From positions 1 to 5,797 of the forward strand of contig JBCDBH010000377.1 in NCBI GenBank assembly GCA_039184055.1: a stretch of DNA of 5,797 bases, written 5' to 3'. This DNA is from JBCDBH01 sp039184055 (lineage in GTDB: Bacteria; Acidobacteriota; Thermoanaerobaculia; Multivoradales; J023). The notes under the pieces were generated by a model. It was not told the DNA's origin and ran no database searches. It worked only from the letters and a program-made list of their open reading frames with translations. Shown here piece by piece: positions 1 to 5,440 of this stretch; within the stretch, counting starts at the first letter, position 1; each line of letters starts with the position of its first letter. The translations under genes and the position numbers were made by a program.

Positions 1-924
1 CCTGCTGCCCGAGGCGCTGGCGACGCTGCGGACGACCACGACATCGTGACGGTCGAGAAAGGCGCGGAGTCGATTGCCGAGAACGTCGGCCCCGGTACCC
101 CAATCCCACGCCGGTGCGCTGGGATCGAAGCCACCACCGGAAGCGACGACCCGTGCCAAAACGTTGGCGTCACGCTGACGGGCGCGCTCTTCGGTTTCGA
201 CCACGAGCACGGTCGCGCCGCCACCGAGCACGAAGCCGTCACGATCCTCAGCGAAGGGCCGTGGGCGTTCTGGATGTCCACGGCGCTCGCGAGCGAGGGC
301 ACCGAGACGATCGAGACAGGCGTGGAGCAAGGGGTGGGTTTCGTCGAAGGCCCCCGCGAGCGCGATGTCGGCGCGACCACGACGAATCTCACGCGCGGCG
401 CGACCCAAGGCGAGCAGGGGTCCGGCGGCGCGTTCGGTGAAGGTGAGGTTGAGGCCACCCGCGCCACTCATGATGGCGATCTGCGCGGCAGGAGCGTTGG
501 CGACGCTTTCTGGAAAGGCGAAGGGCGATGCGGTGGTCGGGTCGTCGAGAATGTCGTGGAGCAGCTCTTCGGTGACCCCGGGCATGCCGTACGCGGTCGC
601 CATCGAAACGATGGCGCGCGGTCCGAGCTTTTCTTTTGGATCCAAACCGGCGTCGACGAGCGCCATCCGGGCCGCGCCGACGGCGTGCCGCGAGGGCAGG
701 CTCATCCGGCGCGCGAGCCGCGCGGGCACCCATTCACCGAGCTCGCGATCGTCCGTCGCGGCGACGAGTCGGGCGCCACGATTCAGGTGGTAGCCAGCGC
801 TGGTGTCGACCTCGCTGAGGATCGGCTGACCGGCTGCGAGCCCAGCGACGAAGCGTTCACGACCACAGCCAAAGGGACTGACGACACCCAATCCCGTGAT
901 GACCGCGTGCGTCACGATTGGCAT
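1..924 (-). CDS. Degenerate ketosynthase / chain-length-factor-like protein, partial (C-terminus beyond left edge)
   Basis: The 308 visible codons, open at the left edge, form a thiolase-fold beta-ketoacyl synthase. The N-terminus carries the family signature HAVITGLGVVSP (residues 6-17). Residues 184-194 (RADIALAGAFD) match the strand after the nucleophile helix, and 224-241 (FAEDRDGFVLGGGATVLV) match the 'FD..RDG.v.GEGA..lvLE' block. The nucleophile elbow has no cysteine: aligning the A-[IL]-G and ADIALAG landmarks with the upstream KS puts Ala166 (in FTERAAGP) where Cys should be. Near the truncation, where HGTGT is expected, the sequence reads SVASASGSR, so the first catalytic His also seems lost. 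KS-fold proteins of this kind act as chain-length factors (KS-beta) or decarboxylative partners of an active KS. The gene overlaps the end of KS-alpha by 13 nt. ATG at 924 was chosen; a GTG at 915 forms a GTGA overlap with the upstream stop and is a good alternative. Neither start has a clear Shine-Dalgarno, consistent with translational coupling. Confidence 0.9.
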   Translation of the reverse strand, partial: MPIVTHAVITGLGVVSPFGCGRERFVAGLAAGQPILSEVDTSAGYHLNRGARLVAATDDRELGEWVPARLARRMSLPSRHAVGAARMALVDAGLDPKEKLGPRAIVSMATAYGMPGVTEELLHDILDDPTTASPFAFPESVANAPAAQIAIMSGAGGLNLTFTERAAGPLLALGRAAREIRRGRADIALAGAFDETHPLLHACLDRLGALARERRGHPERPRPFAEDRDGFVLGGGATVLVVETEERARQRDANVLARVVASGGGFDPSAPAWDWGTGADVLGNRLRAFLDRHDVVVVRSVASASGSR

Positions 925-2195
925 GCTCGCGAAAAGATCAGCGCGGCATTGGCGCCACCGAAGGCGAGGTTGAGGGTCAGACCGTGGTGTGCCTGCGCGT
1001 CGAGCTGGCGCGGGACGTCGCGTACGAGGTCGACCTCGATCGCCGGATCGACGTCCCCATCACCCGGGGTCGGTGGCACGACCCCGGCGACCAGGCTGAG
1101 CACGGTGACCAGGGCTTCGAGCGAGCCGGCGGAACCGAGCAGATGGCCGACCGAGCCTTTGGTGGAGGTAATCGGCAAGGAGCCAATCCGCGCTCCGAAC
1201 ACCGTGCCGAGCGCGGCGGCTTCGGCGGCATCGTTGCGGGGTGTGCCGGTGCCGTGAGCGTTGACGAAGGCGATGGCGTCGGCGTCGAGAGCGGCATCGG
1301 CGAGCGCGGCTTCGACGGCGCGCTTGGGGCCTTCGCCGTCTTTGGACGGCGCGGTCATGTGGCCGGCGTCGCACGAGCCTCCGGCACCCGCCAGCACCGC
1401 CCAGGCGGACGCGCCCCGCGCGCGCGCATGACGCGCGGTTTCGAGCACCAGCACAGCCGCGCCTTCACCGAGCGACATCCCGTCGCGATCGCCACGAAAG
1501 GGTCGACACGCCTCGGCCGCGACGGCACGCAGCGAGTTGAAACCGGCGTAGGTGAGCTGGCAAAGACCGTCGGAGCCACCCGCCAAGGCGATGTCGATCT
1601 CGCCGTCGCGCAGGGCATCGAGCGCGGCACCGATCGCCAGGGTGCTCGACGAGCAGGCGGTGGAATGACTCTCGACCGGGCCGGTGCAGCCGACGTAACG
1701 CGCCACCGCGTCTCCCGGGCCGCTGTAATCCTGCGAGCCGACCGTCTTGGCCGGACGCCGTGGCCCGTTGCCCGTCAAGCCGGCGAAGAAGCTTTCGGCT
1801 TTCCACATACCGCCGGTCGACGAGGCGAAGTACACCCCCGCGGGGGTGAGCCGGTCCGAGCCAGTGAGCCCGGCGTCGTCGAGCGCTTCGACGGTCGCAC
1901 CGATGGCGTAGCGATCGGCGAGCGACCACCAGCGGGACGATGGAGCTCGAATATCGAGCCGTTCGTCGGGCCCGGCGTCGGGAACCTCGGCGGCGTGACG
2001 GGTGCGATGGGTGGTGACATCGAAACGTTCGACGGGGCGAATCACGGTCTCGCCCGTCAGCAGCGTGCGCCACAACGGACGCCAGCCCCAGCCGCCACCG
2101 CTCACCGCACCGAGCCCGGTGACGACGATCTCGTCGTCGCTGATCGTCGCCAGATCGGCCATCGGTAGCGGGCGTGGTAGATCAAAAGTGGTCAT
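912..2195 (-). CDS. Beta-ketoacyl-[ACP] synthase, catalytically intact (KS-alpha, FabF-like)
   Basis: A complete, about 427-residue condensing enzyme that would join an acyl chain to malonyl-ACP by decarboxylative Claisen condensation in the cytoplasm. Numbered from ATG 2195: N-terminal VVTGLGAVSGGG (24-35); nucleophile Cys181 in HSTACSSS, followed by AIGAAL and DIALAGGSDG; His314 in NAHGTGTPRND; Lys346 and His351 in TSTKGSVGHLLGSAG; C-terminal NLAFGGANAALIF glycine loop. All four catalytic residues are therefore present, and the length is normal for FabF/KS-alpha. It lies 33 nt after the ligase stop codon and overlaps the next, degenerate KS, so the three are almost certainly co-transcribed. 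A TTG at 2207 in the same frame would add four residues (MPDF), and an ATG at 2162 would shorten the protein by 11; none has a convincing ribosome binding site. The paired arrangement suggests an aryl-polyene, ladderane or other type II PKS/FAS role rather than housekeeping fatty acid synthesis; the product is not determinable here. Confidence 0.93.
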   Translation of the reverse strand: MTTFDLPRPLPMADLATISDDEIVVTGLGAVSGGGWGWRPLWRTLLTGETVIRPVERFDVTTHRTRHAAEVPDAGPDERLDIRAPSSRWWSLADRYAIGATVEALDDAGLTGSDRLTPAGVYFASSTGGMWKAESFFAGLTGNGPRRPAKTVGSQDYSGPGDAVARYVGCTGPVESHSTACSSSTLAIGAALDALRDGEIDIALAGGSDGLCQLTYAGFNSLRAVAAEACRPFRGDRDGMSLGEGAAVLVLETARHARARGASAWAVLAGAGGSCDAGHMTAPSKDGEGPKRAVEAALADAALDADAIAFVNAHGTGTPRNDAAEAAALGTVFGARIGSLPITSTKGSVGHLLGSAGSLEALVTVLSLVAGVVPPTPGDGDVDPAIEVDLVRDVPRQLDAQAHHGLTLNLAFGGANAALIFSRACQS

Positions 2196-2228
2196 GAAAT
2201 CGGGCAAGTCTTCGTCGAGGATCCTGCT

Positions 2229-3722
2229 TTACGAGCGTTCGCGGCTCGCCAGGTAGCGCAAGCGGGCGCGATCGAGTTTGCCACGTTCGGTGAAGGGCAA
2301 GGCTTGGATGCGTCGAACCTCGCGTGGTGCGACGTGAGGTAGAAGACCTCTCACGCTCACCGGCCAGTGGTCAGCGACCAAAAAGGCGACCGTACGCTGC
2401 CCACGCACCTCGTCGTCGATCCCGACCACCGCTGCTTCGCTGACCCCGTCGAGCGCCAGGAGAGCCTTTTCGACCGTCGCCGTGGCGATCCGACGGCCAC
2501 CGATGTTGAGCAGGTCGGAGCTCCGACCGATCAGACGAAGTCGACCTTCGCCGGTCCAGGCACCGAGATCACCGGTGGCGACCCCAGCATCGACATCGGC
2601 GGAGTGAAACCCCCGATCGTCGAACCGACCATCGAGATTGGCCGCCGAATACACCTCCACCCGACCGTCTTCGCCGAGCTCGATCCGTACACCCGGTAGA
2701 GGGTGACCGACGGTGCCACAGGCTTCGGCCGTACCGGGCGAGCTCTCGAAGCTGATGCCACCGGTCTCGGTGGAACCGTAGAAGTTGTGCACGTGACGTC
2801 CCGAGGCCTGATGAAACGCCCGCGCCGCTTCGGGCCGCAGAACGCCCCCGGCACACATCACCTTGTCGAGTGCCGTGACCCCGGCCCAGGCGGTCTGACC
2901 GAGACTGCGCACCAAGGGCGGCACGACCGGCAAGACGTCGGCGTCGCTGTCGCGCAAGGCGCGCAGGATCGCGACCGGATAGATACTCGGTTCGAGCACG
3001 AGAGGGGTACCGAGCACGGCGAGCGACAGGATGCCGTTGTCGAAACCGTAGGAATGGCTGAGCGGGATGACCACCAAGACGACGTTGCCGGCGTCGAGCT
3101 TCATCCCCGCGCCGATCTGTCGAATGCCAGCGAGCAACGAAGCGGCGGTAAAGCAGGCGCCGGTGGGCTCCCCGGTGGATCCGGACGTGAGCTTGATCAA
3201 GGCGATGTCGGATGGCGGACACACCGGATCGACCGCCAGGCGACGGGCGCGTACGTCGGCGGTGCCACCGACGGTGATCCGCTGACTATCGATCACGCCG
3301 CGCTCGGCGTCGAGCACGATCTCACCGTCGCTGTCGAGCAGGAGCGGGATCCCAAGACGTCGACAGGTATGGGCTTTGGCCGCCGGCTCGAGACCGGCGT
3401 CGAGCGTCACCACCGGTACGCCGCGACGACGAAGCGCGAAGAAGAGCGTGCAAAAAGCAAGGCTATTGCCGGTCGCCAAGGCCACCGGCTCACCGGCGCG
3501 ACACGGCACGCGCTCGGCGAGACGGTCGATGTCGTCGAGAAGCTGGCCAAAGCTCGCACGCGCGCCCTCACCCCGCGAGACGAGCGCCACCCGATTCGGC
3601 ATCGAGGCGGCCACCGTCTCCAGATGCGCCAAGAGTTCGCATGGCTGCGATGCACGCGCGCCGACCGGATCGGCCACGGTCAGCGGGCCACGCTCGTCAT
3701 CGATATCCGCAAGAGTCGTCAC
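2229..3722 (-). CDS. AMP-forming acyl/aryl acid ligase (ANL superfamily), probable starter-unit activating enzyme
   Basis: A 497-residue adenylate-forming enzyme, expected to activate a carboxylic acid with ATP to an acyl-AMP and transfer it to CoA or a carrier protein. ANL motifs occur in the right order: P-loop LTSGSTGEPTG (178-188, with Thr187 where Lys is usual), PLSHSYGF (220-227), YGSTE (315-319), TGD (383-385), hinge/A8 region GRSSDLLNIGGRR (399-411), and FTERGKLDR near the C-terminus with catalytic Lys482. Both the large N-terminal and small C-terminal domains are complete. There is no membrane segment and no fused carrier domain. It starts with GTG at 3722, supported by AGGTAGGA (3730-3737) seven nt upstream; an ATG at 3700 is in another frame. 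It is the first gene of the operon with KS-alpha and the CLF-like KS, the position expected for a starter-loading ligase such as those in aryl-polyene clusters. Substrate (aromatic acid or fatty acid) is not decidable from motifs alone. Confidence 0.92.
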   Translation of the reverse strand: MTTLADIDDERGPLTVADPVGARASQPCELLAHLETVAASMPNRVALVSRGEGARASFGQLLDDIDRLAERVPCRAGEPVALATGNSLAFCTLFFALRRRGVPVVTLDAGLEPAAKAHTCRRLGIPLLLDSDGEIVLDAERGVIDSQRITVGGTADVRARRLAVDPVCPPSDIALIKLTSGSTGEPTGACFTAASLLAGIRQIGAGMKLDAGNVVLVVIPLSHSYGFDNGILSLAVLGTPLVLEPSIYPVAILRALRDSDADVLPVVPPLVRSLGQTAWAGVTALDKVMCAGGVLRPEAARAFHQASGRHVHNFYGSTETGGISFESSPGTAEACGTVGHPLPGVRIELGEDGRVEVYSAANLDGRFDDRGFHSADVDAGVATGDLGAWTGEGRLRLIGRSSDLLNIGGRRIATATVEKALLALDGVSEAAVVGIDDEVRGQRTVAFLVADHWPVSVRGLLPHVAPREVRRIQALPFTERGKLDRARLRYLASRERS

Positions 3723-3729
3723 GGCAACG

Positions 3730-3737
3730 TCCTACCT
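3730..3737 (-). promoter_or_regulatory. Shine-Dalgarno of the ligase gene, decides its GTG start
   Basis: On the minus strand the sequence AGGTAGGA lies seven nt before GTG (3722-3720). It is the only purine-rich match near any possible start of the ligase frame and supports the GTG. Confidence 0.6.
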
Positions 3738-3799
3738 GAGCCAGTCAAGCCGATCATTCGGAAGGTGTTCACCCGGAGAAGAAGCGAAGGGATGCATAG

Positions 3800-3849
3800 A
3801 AAAAGGAGCGTTCGGACGACGTCATACACGCCTGCGACCGAAGCGCTCC
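3800..3849 (-). terminator. Intrinsic terminator or attenuator upstream of the ligase-KS operon
   Basis: Read on the minus strand, GGAGCGCTTCGG (3849-3838) pairs with CCGAACGCTCC (3815-3805): 6 plus 5 base pairs with a single bulged C and a 22-nt loop. The 3' arm is followed immediately by TTTTTCT (3804-3798). This is the layout of a Rho-independent terminator pointing toward the ligase gene, whose GTG is about 77 nt downstream. No minus-strand gene ends just upstream, so it either blocks antisense transcription coming from the right or acts in the 5' leader of the operon. The loop is longer than in a typical terminator. On the plus strand no U-tract follows, so it should not stop rightward transcription. 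Confidence 0.5.
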
Positions 3850-3861
3850 CTCCACATGGAG
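3850..3861. repeat. Short inverted repeat CTCCA-CA-TGGAG beside the terminator stem
   Basis: A 5-bp inverted repeat with a 2-bp centre abuts the larger hairpin. On the minus strand its CTCC could pair either with its own GGAG or with the adjoining GGAG of the terminator 5' arm, so it could be an operator half-site pair or part of an alternative fold. It may also be chance. Confidence 0.25.
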
Positions 3862-3909
3862 CTTACCACGCGGTTACGAGGGCACCCGCGAGAGGGATCG
3901 TTTCCCGGC

Positions 3910-3915
3910 TATACT
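3910..3915 (+). promoter_or_regulatory. Probable -10 box (TATACT) of the exported-protein gene, leaderless arrangement
   Basis: TATACT matches the sigma-70 -10 consensus at five of six positions and ends six nt before the ATG at 3922. Initiation at the usual distance would place the first transcribed base at or next to the A of the ATG. No Shine-Dalgarno is present, and no good -35 box is visible 16-18 bp upstream. Confidence 0.4.
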
Positions 3916-3921
3916 TGGATC

Positions 3922-4896
3922 ATGACGACACACCGAGGAATTCGACTCCCGCTCGTATCGCTCCTTTTCCTCGCGTTGGCGTCGACGGTCACCGCGCTCG
4001 ACGATCTCCCGGAGCCCGCCGCGGGCGATTGGGGCGCCACCACGGTCGCGCTCCTCCACTACCACGGTGATCTGTGCTCCAGGCTCACCGATCAGCTGAT
4101 GGGTGTATGGCGTGGCGAGGATCCAGCGCACGCCGGCGTGGCCCATGACTACATGCTCAAAGACGGCAGTCTCGATCTCGCCGCGGCGCGCGCCGCTGAA
4201 GATGTGATCGACGACTTCATCCCCCGCGCCGCCGAAGAGGTGCACGACGAAACGGTCGCGTCGATGCAGCGTCTGCTCGCCAGCGATACCGAGCTCTGCG
4301 ATCTCGCTGCGCATCCCCAAGCGCCGTTCACCGACTTCGAAGCACGGGTGCTCGAGGCACGCCAACGCGGCGAGACCGAGCGTATCGAGCTGTCACGGCT
4401 GATGGTGATTCCCGATCCGGAGCTGGCGCGTTATCTCGAGCCTTACCTCACTCCGATCCAAATGGCCGGGGTCGAAGCACAGGCCGACGTCAAGGCCTAT
4501 CTCGACAGCCTCAAACCGCCCCCGCGTCCACCGACGCAAACCGAGCTCATGGCGTATTGGAACGAGCACACCTACGCCCCGGCGGTGCGACCGGTGAAAT
4601 CGGCCTTGGGTGATTTTCTCAGCGCGCGCCGGGCCGGTGACTCTCGATCGATGGCCACCGCCTGTCGCGAGCTGAGCGCCGAGACGATCCGACTGCTCGA
4701 CCAGCGCGCGGTGGTGTTCACCGCCCCGGACACGGAGGTCAACCCCAACCTGGAGCGTGCTTTCCTGCAGCTCCGGCTGGCGGCGAGCAGCTGTACCCAG
4801 GGCAAATTCGACCAGGTCGACCGCTACATGGCCTCGATGCAGCAACACTTGACCCGCGCCGCGCGTCAGCTCCAGGCCTATGGACTGAGGCCGTAA
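3922..4896 (+). CDS. Sec-exported, four-cysteine, mainly helical protein of unknown function
   Basis: This 324-residue protein is not one I recognise. Residues 1-25 form a clear Sec signal peptide: basic MTTHRGIR, hydrophobic LPLVSLLFLALAS, then VTA before a predicted cut at Ala25/Leu26. There is no lipobox, so a soluble periplasmic or secreted protein is expected. The mature part has exactly four cysteines, two in the N-terminal half (52, 126) and two in the C-terminal half (248, 291). The halves are separated by a proline-rich linker (PPPRPPTQT, about 199-207). Both halves look alpha-helical, with Leu/Ala/Arg-rich amphipathic stretches, so disulfide-stapled helical bundles are plausible. 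It ends in AYGLRP. An in-frame ATG at 3856 would bury the signal peptide behind 22 extra residues and is less likely. It is divergent from the ligase operon and convergent with the bacilliredoxin-like gene, so it is probably monocistronic. Confidence 0.85.
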   Translation: MTTHRGIRLPLVSLLFLALASTVTALDDLPEPAAGDWGATTVALLHYHGDLCSRLTDQLMGVWRGEDPAHAGVAHDYMLKDGSLDLAAARAAEDVIDDFIPRAAEEVHDETVASMQRLLASDTELCDLAAHPQAPFTDFEARVLEARQRGETERIELSRLMVIPDPELARYLEPYLTPIQMAGVEAQADVKAYLDSLKPPPRPPTQTELMAYWNEHTYAPAVRPVKSALGDFLSARRAGDSRSMATACRELSAETIRLLDQRAVVFTAPDTEVNPNLERAFLQLRLAASSCTQGKFDQVDRYMASMQQHLTRAARQLQAYGLRP

Positions 4897-4900
4897 CACG

Positions 4901-4933
4901 CGACCGAGCCAGCAGTCGGCGACGGGCTGGTCG
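4901..4933. terminator. Hairpin between convergent genes, possible bidirectional terminator
   Basis: CGACC-G-AGCC (4901-4910) can pair with GGCT-GGTCG (4925-4933), giving nine base pairs with one bulge and a 14-nt loop. It sits in the 45-bp gap between the stop codons of two convergent genes. There is no T-run on either side, so it would be a weak or factor-assisted terminator. Confidence 0.35.
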
Positions 4934-4941
4934 TCGAAGAG

Positions 4942-5292
4942 TCAGTGGTCGGCGACCGCCTGTTCGAGGCTCTGCTTGGAAATCTTGCGGTGGCTGGCGT
5001 GCCACACGACCTCGCCATCACGAAACAACAACGCTTGCGGCGATTCGTGACGCACCCCGGTGGCCTCGGCCACGCGGTTGGAGACGTCGCGCGCCCGTTG
5101 AATCTCGATCAGGGTGAGCTCGACCGGTGAATCGGCGGCCATCGCGTCGATGAACTTGCCGTATTCGGCGTAGGCGGCGCTCGAAATCGGACAGATCAGA
5201 CTGTGCTTGAACACCAAAATCGGGTGTTCGTGCGAGCGGGCGATCAGGTCGTCGACAACGGCGGTATCGGTCAGACGGGTGGGCGTGGCCAT
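4942..5292 (-). CDS. Monothiol bacilliredoxin-like protein (YtxJ/BrxC family, DUF2847)
   Basis: A 116-residue thioredoxin-fold protein. Features typical of YtxJ/BrxC are ILVFKHSLICPISSAA (25-40, single active-site Cys34 in CPIS), a central SNRVAEATGVRHESPQ (71-86, SPQ being the cis-proline loop), and VVWHASHRKI (95-104). Cys34 is the only cysteine, so a dithiol mechanism is excluded. Family members in Bacillus remove bacillithiol from S-bacillithiolated proteins in the cytoplasm; whether this organism makes bacillithiol or another low-molecular-weight thiol cannot be seen here. The ATG at 5292 was chosen over longer in-frame options because AAGGAGG precedes it at ideal spacing and the protein then has the family length. 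No signal peptide. It is convergent with the four-Cys exported protein and divergent from the lipoprotein gene. Confidence 0.88.
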   Translation of the reverse strand: MATPTRLTDTAVVDDLIARSHEHPILVFKHSLICPISSAAYAEYGKFIDAMAADSPVELTLIEIQRARDVSNRVAEATGVRHESPQALLFRDGEVVWHASHRKISKQSLEQAVADH

Positions 5293-5299
5293 GGCGATT

Positions 5300-5306
5300 C
5301 CTCCTT
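5300..5306 (-). promoter_or_regulatory. Near-perfect Shine-Dalgarno of the bacilliredoxin-like gene
   Basis: The minus strand reads AAGGAGG, seven nt before the ATG at 5292. It fixes the start and is by far the strongest ribosome binding site in the window, suggesting efficient translation. Confidence 0.8.
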
Positions 5307-5373
5307 GAATTCCCGGTTGGTGGCAGCACTCCGGATGATGCCGTACCCTACACGAGCCACCCACCCGTCGGGC

Positions 5374-5405
5374 GGACTTTTCCTTGCACCGTCGAGTCCG
5401 ATAAT
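5374..5405 (+). promoter_or_regulatory. Candidate promoter elements for the lipoprotein gene (ambiguous class)
   Basis: Two incompatible readings exist. GATAAT (5400-5405) matches the sigma-70 -10 at five of six positions but has no good -35 at 17 bp. Alternatively, GG at 5374-5375 and TTGCA at 5384-5388 have the exact GG-to-GC spacing of a sigma-54 -24/-12 promoter, though the rest of the -24 box is poor. Neither is convincing alone. Confidence 0.25.
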
Positions 5406-5434
5406 CTCCAGCTTCGATAACTCTTTGCTGGAGA
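5405..5434 (+). promoter_or_regulatory. 5' leader hairpin that pairs with the lipoprotein ribosome binding site
   Basis: TCTCCAGC (5405-5412) is perfectly complementary to GCTGGAGA (5427-5434), with a 14-nt AU-rich loop. The 3' arm contains the GGAGA core of the Shine-Dalgarno (GGAGAA, 5430-5435) that lies five nt before the ATG at 5441. If the transcript begins upstream of 5405, the ribosome binding site would be masked when folded. Confidence 0.45.
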
Positions 5435-5440
5435 ACCACC

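Noticed and set aside
46..1257. 403-codon open frame on the + strand
   Set aside because: It lies antisense to two ketosynthase genes with clear family motifs. Its translation has no recognisable motif and a skewed Gly/Arg/Glu/Thr composition typical of antisense frames in GC-rich DNA.
918..2168. 416-codon open frame on the + strand
   Set aside because: Exactly antisense to KS-alpha; Gly/Arg-rich without motifs, explained by the GC-rich third-position bias of the real gene.
3764..3775. GGTG-TT-CACC inverted repeat in the ligase leader
   Set aside because: Only four base pairs per arm and no partner repeat nearby, so it could easily be chance.
3376..3921. N-terminal extension of the exported protein in the same frame
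   Set aside because: Would overlap the ligase antisense and place 182 residues before a textbook signal peptide; the ATG at 3922 is the sensible start.
2703..4070. 455-codon open frame on the + strand
   Set aside because: Antisense to the adenylating ligase and then runs through the intergenic region into the signal peptide of the exported protein in the wrong frame; no motifs.
4393..4899. 168-codon open frame on the minus strand
   Set aside because: Antisense to the exported protein, which has a signal peptide and coherent composition; this frame has neither a ribosome binding site nor recognisable motifs.
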